A stretch of DNA of 22,610 bases from Anaeromyces robustus (GCA_002104895.1 MCFG01000619.1:1-22610), one strand, 5' to 3'; numbered from the stretch's first letter, positions 1-17,342 are shown. Notes: generated by a model from the sequence alone, not told the origin. Numbers and translations: made by a program.

Positions 1-687
1 TTAATGTATATACAATGATTTACATTGTGTAATTTATATTATAGTTAAATTTAATTATATTTTAAAGTTTTAAAAAAAAATAAAGGAAAAAAAAGGTACA
101 ATAATAATAAATAATTAGGTAAAAAATATGCTTTTTTTAGGTAAAAAAAAAAAAAAGTTTAATTAAATGTAAAACATAAAACATGTATATAACTGAGATG
201 TTATCTGTTAATTTAATTTTAAAAGTTGAAAACTTTAATAAATATATTTTTTGAATATTAAAATGTTAAATATTATGATATGAATTCCTTTTACGGTAAA
301 TTTTTTTTAATGATTGAAACACAAATATTAAAAATTAATATTAAAAAAATTTTTTTTTTAATTTTTAATATTTTAAATAATAAAAATTAATTAATTACCT
401 TTTATAGGTAAAATTTATTTTAAATATAAAAAAAGGTGTATATGTGTATAGAAACTGAAAATATATAAAAGCCAAAAAATTTCTTTACAAATTGTTAAAA
501 AACAGTTTTCTTTTTTCTTTTTATATTTTTGATAAATATAAAAAATTAGCAAGCAATAGAAAATAAATAATAAAAATAAAAAAATATTAAAAAAAATAAT
601 AATAAAATATAAAATTAAATCATTTAATTAATATAAATTATAATTAAAGTTTAATTTATTAAATAAAAAAAAATAACATAAACTAAA
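1..687. other. A/T-rich upstream region of the 688-1323 gene
   Basis: No coding potential is visible on either strand. The stretch is A/T homopolymers and TAAT mosaic. It holds four GGTAAA boxes (117-123, 139-145, 294-300, 406-412) and a TATA-like element near 462. The last 200 bases are A-rich and probably 5' untranslated leader. Confidence 0.6.
462..470 (+). promoter_or_regulatory. TATA-like element
   Basis: TATATAAAA followed by GCC lies 226 bases upstream of the ATG at 688. The paralogous gene at 6766 has a similar TATATAAATA at 6559-6568, 207 bases from its ATG. That shared spacing is the main support, because TATA-like strings are common by chance in DNA of this composition. Confidence 0.35.
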
Positions 688-1323
688 ATGAGATTCCAAA
701 ATATTTTCTATTTTGCACTTTTATCATCTGTAGCTTTAGCTGATATTCTTCCAACAAAATCTCTTCCATCAGAAGATCTCCTTCCAGCAAAGGAACTTCC
801 ATTAGATGTTCAAACAAAAACTCTTCCAGCTAAAACTCTTCCAGCTAAGACTCTTCCAGCTAAGACTCTTCCAGTAAAAACTATTCCAGCTGATTTAGCC
901 ACAAAAACTATTCCAGCTGATTTAGCTACAAAAACTCTTCCACCAAAAGCTGCTCCAACTGAAGCAACTAAAGCTCTTCCACCAAAAGATATTGCTCCAA
1001 CTCAAGAAGAACAACCAGCTCAAGAACAACCAGCTATAAAGGCTGATATTAATGAAGATGAAAAATCTGATGGTTATGGTGAAGATGAAGGAGTTCAAGC
1101 TAATGATGATAATGTTTCTGATGAAGAAGGAGCTGCTGCTAATGATGTTGATAATTTAGACGGAAATGAAGATTCTGACCCAGAAAATGGACCTTCTACT
1201 ACTCAAGTAGCTGCCATTACTGGTGGTGCCGCTGCTGCTGCTGCTGGTGCTTTCCTTTGGGTAAAGAAATCTAAAAAACAAAAGACTCTTAATAGTATTC
1301 GTAGTCAATACAGTTTGGTTTAA
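688..1323 (+). CDS. Secreted single-pass membrane protein with KTLPA repeats
   Basis: This is a 211-residue intronless ORF that I do not recognise as a named family. Residues 1-18 form a signal peptide (MRFQ then a hydrophobic core ending VALA). Residues 20-100 are Lys/Leu/Pro-rich with tandem pentapeptides: KTLPA at 44-48, 49-53 and 54-58, a KTLPV variant at 59-63, then two KTIPADLAT nonapeptides at 64-72 and 73-81. Residues 115-168 are strongly acidic. Residues about 172-192 form an Ala/Gly-rich transmembrane helix ending in W, followed by a 19-residue basic tail starting KKSKKQ and ending in LV. The topology is type I: ectodomain outside, short tail in the cytosol. Codons are biased to GCT, CCA, CTT and GGT, which suggests high expression. 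The tail and layout match the gene at 6766. A wall or surface structural protein is plausible, but the role is unknown. An AATAAA at 1361 could serve polyadenylation. Confidence 0.85.
   Translation: MRFQNIFYFALLSSVALADILPTKSLPSEDLLPAKELPLDVQTKTLPAKTLPAKTLPAKTLPVKTIPADLATKTIPADLATKTLPPKAAPTEATKALPPKDIAPTQEEQPAQEQPAIKADINEDEKSDGYGEDEGVQANDDNVSDEEGAAANDVDNLDGNEDSDPENGPSTTQVAAITGGAAAAAAGAFLWVKKSKKQKTLNSIRSQYSLV
824..948 (+). repeat. In-frame coding minisatellite (KTLPA / KTIPADLAT)
   Basis: 15-base units (AAAACTCTTCCAGCT and close variants) are followed by two 27-base units encoding KTIPADLAT, all in the reading frame of the 688 gene. The nearly identical DNA of adjacent units shows recent expansion by slippage or unequal exchange, so copy number is likely to vary between strains. 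Confidence 0.8.
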
Positions 1324-2736
1324 ATAATTCAATAATTGTGTAACCGCAATTTATCACAAAAATAAAAAAGAATAACGCATTATAAAATATTTATAACCAT
1401 AACGACTATTTTTATTTTTATATAACTTTTTTGTTTCTATTTTGTTTTTTAATAAATATCTTGATGATATTTATTATAAAATTATGAACATTATTAGAAT
1501 GCTTTTGGTAGATTCATTTTATTTTTTTACATTATAAATATTATCTTGATGATATATATTTATTTTTGTTAAATATAAATATAATAACATTTCATTTATA
1601 AAAATAGACAATTTATTTATATATATATATTTTATACAAGTTTAAAAAATTAAAAATATCAATAAATTATAAGTATATATTATTTGTATTATAAATAATT
1701 ATTTTGTAAAATAATATTTAATAAGTATAAATAATAAAATTAAAAATTAAAACAAATATATAAAATAAAACTAAAATAAAACAAATAACTAAAACAAAGT
1801 AACAAAATAACAAAAAAAAAAAAAATTAAAACACAAAAACAAAAAAAGAAAAAAAAAAAAAAAACTTAAAAAAAAAAAAAACACAAATATATGAAATAAA
1901 ATTAAATAAAATAAAATAGAATAAAGTTTTAAAAAGAAATTTTTAAGAAAAAAAAAAAGTATCATTTTTTTATTTTGAATATATATTAAAGTGTAAATTA
2001 TTATTTTCATAATTTATTATTGTTTTATAATTAATTTTTTTTAATTAATAAATTTGTATTGGTTATAATTAATTTTTTTTTTTTTTTTTAAAAAAAAAAA
2101 ACTTTATTTATAATTTTAATACTTTAAAATTTAACTTTAAAACATTAAATTAATTTGATGTTTTAAAAATTTTAATATAAAATTTTACTTTTCTTTTACA
2201 TGAATTTTTTTTTTATTTACATTATTTGTTAATGTAGCAATTTTTCTATTTTTTTTTTTTTTTTTTTTTTATATATTCATTGAATTTAAAAGTGGGTATA
2301 TTATTTTATTTATTTTATTTTATTTTATTTTATTTTTTTTATTTTTTTTTATTTTTTTTTATTTTTTTTTATTTTTTTTTTATTTTTTTTTTTTTATTTT
2401 TTATTTTTTATTTTTTATTTTTTTTTATTTTTTTTGGTATAATTATTAAATTTTTTTTTTTTTTGAGAATCTTATATCACAATCATAGAACCATTATAGA
2501 TATTAATATTAATAAAATAATTTAATTAATATAATTATTAACTATATTAATATTATTTATTATTTATTATATATATTTTATATAATAAGAAATAATTAAA
2601 TTATATATTATCTAAAAAAAAAATTAATACTTGGCAATATTTGTTGAAATATTTAATAAAATACTTAAAGGAAAAAAAGATTTTTCTTTGAAACGAAAAA
2701 AAAATTTTTTTTTAAACTACATAATTAATTAACAGG
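1324..2736. other. Gene-free A/T spacer
   Basis: Homopolymer A and T tracts dominate, and apparent open frames here are translations of poly-T or poly-A. Two small hairpins sharing the loop TTGAT occur near 1456-1475 and 1537-1562. A (TTTTA)n-like tract lies at 2301-2435. I see no gene. Confidence 0.7.
2301..2435. repeat. Poly-T / (TTTTA)n low-complexity tract
   Basis: Runs of 4 to 13 T are separated by single A residues. A open frame across it encodes only Phe, Tyr, Ile and Leu and is not a gene. Confidence 0.85.
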
Positions 2737-3063
2737 ATGAAAATAAAATATAATCTTCACGATAGTTTAATTGAAAAACTATCTTATGATTCATTAAATA
2801 AGACAGCTTTTCTTGAAATTGATTTGTGTAATTGGATGCAAAATGATTATGAAAAAAATCAACCTGAAAACAAAATAATATGTATAATTTTTAACGAAGT
2901 TTCTTATATTGATCCTAAATATCTTAATTTTGATTTCGATAGTAACGAGATACTTAATGTCACAAATATTAATGATAATACAATAAATATTGTATTTATT
3001 TCTGATCCTGATGTATGTGAATTAACTATAACCGCAAAAAGTATAACGTATAAAGAAATTTAA
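2737..3063 (+). CDS. Small intronless protein resembling bacterial hypotheticals
   Basis: This is a 108-residue complete ORF with mixed codon content inside an A/T desert. It has no signal peptide and no membrane segment, and is predicted cytosolic. The opening (N-L-H-D-S-L-I-E-K-L-S-Y-D), then FLEIDLCNWMQ at about residues 26-36, then alternating beta-strand-like stretches (IICIIFNEVSY, INIVFISD, CELTITAKSI) resemble small bacterial proteins of unknown function that begin LHDS and carry LxIDxCNW. I recall that pattern from family knowledge and have not searched for it. Some such bacterial proteins sit in toxin-immunity-like loci, but nothing here shows a toxin partner. No intron is needed and the ATG at 2737 is the only sensible start. 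Acquisition from a rumen bacterium is a reasonable inference. Confidence 0.75.
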   Translation: MKIKYNLHDSLIEKLSYDSLNKTAFLEIDLCNWMQNDYEKNQPENKIICIIFNEVSYIDPKYLNFDFDSNEILNVTNINDNTINIVFISDPDVCELTITAKSITYKEI

Positions 3064-3299
3064 CATTTAGTAAGGAAAATATATATTATAAATATATTTT
3101 AAATATAATAAAACATTATTTAAACTATTAGAAAAATAAATAATTGTATCCTAAAATTATTATTTACGATTTTTCAGTAATCTATTATATTCATATTTAT
3201 TTTTATATTTTTTATTTCAAAAAAAAAAAAAAAATACTGAAAATTTTGTTGAAAATACTGAAACTATTACCGTTACTTAAAATATTTATTTATTTATAT

Positions 3300-3517
3300 T
3301 TATGAAATTTATCATACTAGTAAAAAAAAAAGTTTAAATGTATCATAAATTATTTTATAATCTTGTATTATAAATTCTGTCAATTTTTTTAATTTATTTA
3401 AAAATAAAATATTTTAAAAATATATAATAATATTATTTTTTTATTGTGTATTTTAATGAGTTGCTTTTAAATTTAATTAGTTATTATATATATCTGTTGT
3501 ATGTTTTATTAAATATA
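3300..3517. repeat. Direct repeat, copy A
   Basis: This copy shares long near-identical blocks with 3541-3727: a block rich in TTTAAAAATAAAATATTTTAAAAATA, a G/C-bearing block ATTGTGTATTTTAATGAG followed by TTGC, and the end block TGTATGTTTTATTAAATATA. The copies differ by indels of about 10 to 20 bases. It is an old tandem duplication. Confidence 0.75.
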
Positions 3518-3540
3518 AATATTTTTAACTATATTTATAT

Positions 3541-3727
3541 TTATGAATTGATCATGTTTAGATTTATTATAAATTATTTTATATTTTGTATTATAAATTT
3601 TGTTATTTTTTTTTTAATTTATTTAAAAATAAAATATTTTAAAAATATTTTTTTATTGTGTATTTTAATGAGTTGCTTTTATATTTAATTAGTTATTATA
3701 TATGTTTGTATGTTTTATTAAATATAT
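3541..3727. repeat. Direct repeat, copy B
   Basis: This is the second copy of 3300-3517, starting TTATGAATTGATCATG against TTATGAAATTTATCATA in copy A and ending in the same TGTATGTTTTATT block. The open frame at 3446-3688 merely spans the two copies and is not a gene. Confidence 0.75.
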
Positions 3728-5850
3728 AGTTTCAGTTTTTGAATATATTATATATATAATATAAATATAAAAGTTAATAAATAATTCAATCGTATTGTAA
3801 TTAGTATAAATAATTTTGCAATAATATATATTAATATGTAATTTGAAGTTTTTAATGTTTCTTATTTTGATAGTATTATAATATATAAATTATAAAATAA
3901 TTATAAAATATATAATGAAGAACCATATTAAATAATAATAATATAGAAATAATAAAAATTTTCATGAACTTAATATAATCGATTTACAATTTGTTAAAGT
4001 AAAAGAATACAGAATATATAATTAATCAATTAATAAAATAAACCATGATAAGATTTAGATATTACAAATCACAATCCAGTATATTACAATAATTTAAATA
4101 TTCATTATAGATTTTATATAAATATAAAATATAATATATAAAAAATAAATAAATAAATATATAATATATAAATAAATGTGCAAATAATTAATAATATTTA
4201 AGTAATTGAATGTTAGTAAATAAAACATTTAGAATTTCATTTATAAGGTAACTTCGTATAACATAAATATATATATATATATTTATATTATTAATTTATA
4301 AGATAACAACTTTATATAAAATTCATAATACTTTTGAGTATTATAAATAATTTTCATAAAAAAATTTAAAGAGTTGTTATATAAATTTATATAAAAATAA
4401 TAAATTATAAAGTTTTAAATAATTAAAATTTAAAAAAAATAATATTGAATAATATTATTTATTATTTTTATATAGTTTTCAATATAAAATTTTATTCATA
4501 AATTTATGTAATTTATAAATTTATGTTAATAAGAATACTTATAATTAATAATTAACATATTAATTAGATCACACTATTTACATATTTTTATGTATATTAA
4601 ATTTAATTCTATTAAATGAAATTTAATAATAATTAAAGTTTATTTATTTTTTTATGTTTTATCATTATTAATTATTAATGTTATTAAATTATTATTATTA
4701 TATAATTATCCTATGTGAAAAAAAATTTCTATATATAGTAATACTTAATAACACTAGCTAATGTTATATTCCATAAAAGGAAATAGTCATTATATAAATA
4801 TATTATCAAATATATTTGATAATTAAAATCAATATATTATATACGGTCAATTGATATAATAAATATCATATTTAATCTATATAAGGGTTTCTTTTTTGTA
4901 TTTATAATATACGGTGATTAAATAATTAAAAAATGTATTTTTTACATAAACATAAAAAAGGAGTTCTTTTTACATAAAAAAAAAAAAAACATAAAAAAAA
5001 AGGAGTTCTTTTTAATTTTTTTCTTATTGGAAACCAAATTTTTTTTTTCTCCTTTTAGATACATAATTACCAAAATAAGATGATTTTATTTACAGGAAAG
5101 ATGACCATTCTGTATTTAAAAAATTCCCTATTCGATATTAATATTAATAATAAAAAAAATATTATTTATAAATAAATAAAAATTGTTTAACGTTGAACAA
5201 AAATGCCTCTTGTAAGATGCCTCTTTTTTTTTATTATTTAGATTTTCAATATTCTTATATTTACTTTAAATAAAATTGAAAATAAAAAAAAAAAGGACAA
5301 TAATAATATGTAATAAAAATTGTTATTATAATAAATAAAAATAGTAATTTTTATTTAATTTTAAAGTATAAAGCAAAAGGATAGTAAATATTAATATTAA
5401 TTACCGTTTGTTAATATTATTAATTTTATTAATAATAATTAACTAATTTGTTAGTATTAATAAAAAATATATATTATTTTAATAAAAAAATTATATTATA
5501 TAAATATAACTAAAATATATTAATTATCTTAATTAGATTTCTTTCAATTTATTTAATTTGGAATTTGGTATAATTTTTTTTCTTTATAAAAAAAAATACA
5601 CAAATTTTTATATAATTATACTAAGATAAAATAACAAATCAAAATAATATTATTAATTATGTAAAAAGAAAAAATATACAAAATAAAAAAAAATTTCATC
5701 TTTTAATTTAAATATAATGTATATATTGTACCATTGAGATTAAAAAAAAAAAAAAAAACTTTAAAGAATTTTTTTTCTAAATTATTTTATTATTATTTAT
5801 ATATTAATTTATTTTGCTTTTTATTAATTTATTTTATTAAATTATTATTT

Positions 5851-5855
5851 TATTT

Positions 5856-5887
<32 letters not shown>

Positions 5888-5908
5888 TTCATTCATTCAT
5901 TTATTTAA
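5851..5908. repeat. (TTTA)n / (TTCA)n microsatellite
   Basis: Tandem TTTA units are interrupted by three consecutive TTCA units, typical of a tetranucleotide microsatellite with a spreading point variant. Confidence 0.8.
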
Positions 5909-6558
5909 TGTTTTATTTAATGTTTTTTAAAAATTCTTTTTTTTTTTTTTTAAATGCCAATTTTTTTTACTTATATTATCTGTATATTATTTTTATATTA
6001 TTAATTAATTATATAATATATTTTATATTATTATATATATTATATTATATTATTAGATATACAATAAAAATTATATAATTTAAAGTTCATATCTAAATCA
6101 AAATTTTATATTTATAATTATAAAAATAATATGCCGTTGACACTGCAAAATTATTGGTTGTTTTTTTTATTATAAATGTTTTATTATTATTTTTTTATAA
6201 TAAATTGTTCCATTTTAATTTATTAATATATTAAAAATAATATAATAATATATTTCATATATTAAAGCACAATTTTAAAATTTTCTTTTTCCTTTTATAT
6301 CAACTATTTTTTGTTAAATTTTTTATTTTAAGTAAATAATGTATGTCTTTTGGATAAACATAAACATAAAAAAATAAAAAAATTTAAATAATAATATATG
6401 TATTTAAATTTTGATTTAATAAATATTAGCCTTTTTTTTTTTTTTAAAATAAAAAAAATTTTTTTTTTGTATTTTTAAATCCATATAAATTTAATATTAA
6501 TATTAATTAAATTAAATTAATATGCCGTTTTATATTTAAATTTTATTATTTCAAAAAG

Positions 6559-6568
6559 TATATAAATA
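6559..6568 (+). promoter_or_regulatory. TATA-like element
   Basis: TATATAAATA lies 207 bases upstream of the ATG at 6766, a spacing close to that of the TATA-like box before the paralogous gene at 688. It may match by chance. Confidence 0.35.
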
Positions 6569-6765
6569 AACAATTATCACTTTTTTTTTGATTATTCTTT
6601 AATTCACTTTAATTGTATATATTGTAATTTATAAAAAGTTATCAAATATAAATAGTTTAATACGTATATAAACATTAAAAACAATAAAAATATTTTGTAT
6701 ATTTTAAATAAACACATTTTTAATTATTGTAATATTTTTAATCAATCAATTTTAATATAATCAAG

Positions 6766-7425
6766 ATGAAATTCTCACATATTTTACTTTTATTATCTGC
6801 TGCTGCATTATCTTTCGCTCAAGTATCAGAAGCTGAAGATGGTGCTGCTGGTGCTGATTTAGCTGCTGGAGATGATATTCCTTCTGAAGGTGAAAATCCA
6901 GTTGTTATTCCAGATGCTCCACCAGCTGATGGTGCTGCTGCTTCAAATACTAGTCTTGATGCTGTTCCAGATGTATCTGATGCTCAAATTCCAGGTGACA
7001 CTGCTGGTCTTAACGGTGCTAACGTTGATGCTAGTGATAATGGTATATCAGCTGATGCCGGTGCTGAAGCTGATTCTGGTGAAAAATCAGATAATGATGA
7101 TTCTGCTGGTGTAAATGCTTTAGATGATGCTGGTGTTGCTGCTGCTAACGGTGAACCAGCTGATACTGGTGCTAATGGAGAAAATGCTGATGCTGGCGCT
7201 ATTGGAGTAAATGCTGATGCTAATGGAGAAAATGCTGATGCAGGAGCTGCTGATGATGGTGGTGAAAAATCTAATGATGAAGATGGTAATGATCAAAAAA
7301 CTGGAGCTATTGCAGCTGGAGCTGGTTTAGCTGCAACTGCTTGTGGTGCTGGTATCTTCTTCTGGACTAAGAAAACTAAACGTCAAGGTTTAGAAAGTCT
7401 TCGTTCCCAAGCTGCATTAGTTTAA
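6766..7425 (+). CDS. Acidic Ala/Gly-rich secreted single-pass membrane protein
   Basis: This is a 219-residue intronless ORF and a divergent paralogue of the protein at 688. Residues 1-18 are a signal peptide (MKFSHI, Leu/Ala core, SFA). Residues 20-175 are a low-complexity acidic ectodomain of Ala, Gly, Asp, Asn and Glu with loose repeats of the type GENADAGA (about 137-165) and GEKS/N boxes. An Ala/Gly transmembrane helix at about 178-200 ends FFW. It is followed by an 18-residue basic tail (KKTKRQ, then SLRSQ, ending LV), which aligns without gaps to the tail of the 688 protein apart from one residue. Codons are almost all GCT, GGT, GAT and CCA, suggesting strong expression. The ectodomain has changed completely between the two while signal peptide, TM and tail are kept, so the tail is probably the functional constant part. 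The role is unknown. Confidence 0.85.
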   Translation: MKFSHILLLLSAAALSFAQVSEAEDGAAGADLAAGDDIPSEGENPVVIPDAPPADGAAASNTSLDAVPDVSDAQIPGDTAGLNGANVDASDNGISADAGAEADSGEKSDNDDSAGVNALDDAGVAAANGEPADTGANGENADAGAIGVNADANGENADAGAADDGGEKSNDEDGNDQKTGAIAAGAGLAATACGAGIFFWTKKTKRQGLESLRSQAALV

Positions 7426-7480
7426 GTTTAATTAATAATTATTTTTTCAGAAAAAGGATGAAAAATAATATAATAAACTT

Positions 7481-7508
7481 AATAAATAAATAAATAAATA
7501 AATAAATA
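7481..7508. repeat. (AAAT)n microsatellite
   Basis: Seven tandem AATA units follow the end of the 6766 gene. Confidence 0.85.
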
Positions 7509-7953
7509 TTATAGACTGATCCATATTTATAAATTATTAAAAAAACATTATATTTTTTTTAATACTTTTTTAATTTCATAGATAAAGTATTAAAAATTAA
7601 AATATAATAAATTTAATTATTATCTTTTTTTGTATATCATATATTTTAATTAATTTCTTATCATCATTTAATTATTCAGATTTTTTATTATATAAACATT
7701 TAGAAATTAAGATGAATCAATACATTTAATATTAATTTTTTAATTGTATATTTTTAATTACAAAAATGTTTATTTATTTAATATATAAAATACATTAATC
7801 ATTTTATCCATCAAAAAAAGAAAAAAAATATTATTTTTTTAATATGATATAAATATTAAAAAAAAAAAAGTTTTTTTTTTTTTTATTATATAATAAAATA
7901 TTATAAAATAAATTTAAATTTATATATTTCTTTTTTCATTTGTGTAATCATTA

Positions 7954-7972
7954 TGTGTGTGTGTGTGTGTGT
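7954..7972. repeat. (TG)n microsatellite
   Basis: Nine and a half TG units stand alone in a region otherwise built of A/T repeats. Confidence 0.85.
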
Positions 7973-8534
7973 TTTATTTTTATTTTTTATGTAGAATAAA
8001 TATATATATATTATAATATAATAATATTATTATTACTTTGTGCATTATAATTTTATATACCATAGAAAGTTATTTATTTTTATTTACATTTATTTATTTA
8101 TATTTCATATATTCTTTAATTATGTAATAAAAATTAAGGAAAAATATTAATTTCTACAAGTAATAGAATTAATAAGATAATTATATTAAACTATTCTTGA
8201 TTTCAATTTTATTTTAATAAACAGCATAGTATTTCTATATGAATATAATATATTGAAGAATATTACCAACAATATAAATATTATAATAATAGAAAAAAAA
8301 AAAAAAAAAACAAAAAAAAAAAAAGAGAAGAAAAAAAATAAATAAATAAAATAAAAATATAGATAAAGGGAAAAAAAATAATTTTTGAAATAGAAAGGAT
8401 GGAACTAGTATATTTGTATAATTATAAACTTCTTAAATTATAAAAATCATGATTTTAATAAATACATTTTTTCATTATTATCTAAAATGTTTATCTGACT
8501 TTTTTTTATTAGAATCTTTTTTTTTTATTGTGTG

Positions 8535-8538
<4 letters not shown>

Positions 8539-8568
<30 letters not shown>
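8539..8568. repeat. 30-base poly-A
   Basis: This is the longest pure A run in the window. It directly precedes a G/C-richer island and sits inside an open frame of no coding merit. Confidence 0.9.
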
Positions 8569-8569
<1 letters not shown>

Positions 8570-9240
8570 ACTACGTCTTTAAATTTGCTTGTATTTGCCT
8601 TCAGAAAACAGGTTCAAGTAAGCTTCTTCCTTTCTTCCTTTAGTCTAAAAACGATACTATTTCCGACCTAAGTGGAATAGGATAGATCAATTTTACTTTA
8701 ATTCTATATTTAGAATTAAGGGCTTGTATGGATTTATTGTTTTTAAATATTATTATACTATTTTTTTTTCCCCCTCCAGTATTATTTATTATTATCTATA
8801 ATATTTTACTGGTTTTTTTATTTTTTTAGTATCATTTTTTTCATTATGTGTTTTTTTATGATTCATGTATTATAATATTTAAATTCAATAAAAGTGACGT
8901 ACAAATTGTATGCCATAAAAAAAAAAAAAAAAATTTAATTTAGTCTAAAAAGAATAACGTAAAAAGTTAAAAATTGTTTTTTTTTTTTTTTTTTTTTTTT
9001 TATTATAATTTTAATTCAATTAAAATTAATTTTGATATTATACAATTTTAATATATACTTCAAATTTTTATTTAAACTTTTTTTTTTTTAATAAACTATA
9101 CGTGAAGACTTCATATATAATTTTAATTTATTTTAATACAGTCTTTGTGTGTTTTTTTTTTATCTTTTTTTTTTTTTATTATTCTTAACTTTTTTTTTAT
9201 TGATTATTATCTATAATTTGGAAATAAAACTATTTATAAA

Positions 9241-10765
<1,525 letters not shown>

Positions 10766-11320
10766 ACTCAAAATAAAAAAAAAAATATTACATATTTTTA
10801 AATTAAAATTTATTTGTAATAAATGTAATATATTGTAATAGCTAAATATTATAAAAATTAATAAAATACAAATTATTATAATAATAGAATACTTTAATTG
10901 AATTGTATATAAAATTTTTTTTAATTTTTTGTTTAAACCAAAATTATTATTAAAAAATAAAAGTTCAAAGAAAATAAAAATTGTCATTTTAATGGTAAAT
11001 CTATCATGAAAAAAAAAAAATACAAAAAAAAAAAAAAAGATTAATCTTAATTATATTTTTTATTTATATAATACTTCAAAATTTTATACAAAAAGTTTTT
11101 TTTTATTTTTTACATATAATACACATGATGACTGTATACAATTTAATACCACTTTACTCATAAGTATGAATAATAAATATATTTCTTTTTACAAAAAAGA
11201 TAGTTTCAATATAATATAATATATTATAAATATAAACATGAATATTGGGTCTAAATATGAATTTATCATATTTAATTGTATATAATTTTTTTTTCTATTT
11301 ATATTTATAAATTTATATCT
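10766..11320. other. Convergent intergenic region
   Basis: This separates the ends of two converging genes (flavin reductase-like on +, 7TM receptor on -). It is A/T-rich with AATAAA-like signals on both strands. An open frame on the minus strand at 10727-10987 overlaps the end of the flavin reductase gene and consists of Ile, Phe and Leu only. I see no gene. Confidence 0.65.
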
Positions 11321-17194
<5,874 letters not shown>

Positions 17195-17198
<4 letters not shown>

Positions 17199-17209
17199 TT
17201 TTTTTTCAT
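17195..17209 (-). promoter_or_regulatory. Minimal upstream ORF overlapping the receptor start
   Basis: On the minus strand an ATG at 17209 is followed by nine A and then TGA, encoding Met-Lys-Lys-Lys. Its stop codon shares two bases with the receptor ATG at 17198. This could lower translation of the receptor or make it depend on reinitiation. It matters only if the transcript starts upstream of 17209. Confidence 0.35.
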
Positions 17210-17342
17210 TTTAATTTATTAAAAAAAAAATAATGATATTGCTGGATATATAAATAATTTATTATAACATTAAAATATTTATATATACATAATAAAAGTA
17301 AATAATCAATATTATTAAAGAATTATTTCTAAAGTTTAAATC

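Larger units (their letters stand above)
3064..6765. other. 3.7-kb gene-poor region
   Basis: No ORF of plausible amino-acid composition is present on either strand. It contains a tandem duplication (3300-3727), a perfect 22-nt palindrome (4802-4823), duplicated GGAGTTCTTTTT motifs (4950-5014), a slightly G/C-richer patch at 5030-5130, a TTTA tetranucleotide tract (5851-5908), and two AATATGCCGTT boxes (6128-6138, 6519-6529). Its last few hundred bases are probably promoter and leader of the 6766 gene. Confidence 0.65.
7426..9240. other. Gene-poor spacer
   Basis: No supportable gene is present. It holds an (AAAT)n tract (7481-7508), a (TG)n dinucleotide tract (7954-7972), a 30-base poly-A (8539-8568), a 25-base poly-T (8977-9001), and a G/C-richer island at 8570-8760 that I cannot assign. 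The final 200 bases should include the promoter and leader of the 9241 gene. Confidence 0.65.

Noticed and set aside
1789-2010. Phe/Leu-rich open frames at 1789-2010, 2280-2525, 3446-3688, 5734-6078, 8449-8643 and 10727-10987
   Set aside because: They are translations of poly-T/poly-A DNA with no signal, domain or codon structure typical of the real genes here.
6872-7114. Overlapping frame inside the 6766 gene
   Set aside because: It is a shadow of GCTGGTGCTGAT-type codons read out of frame.
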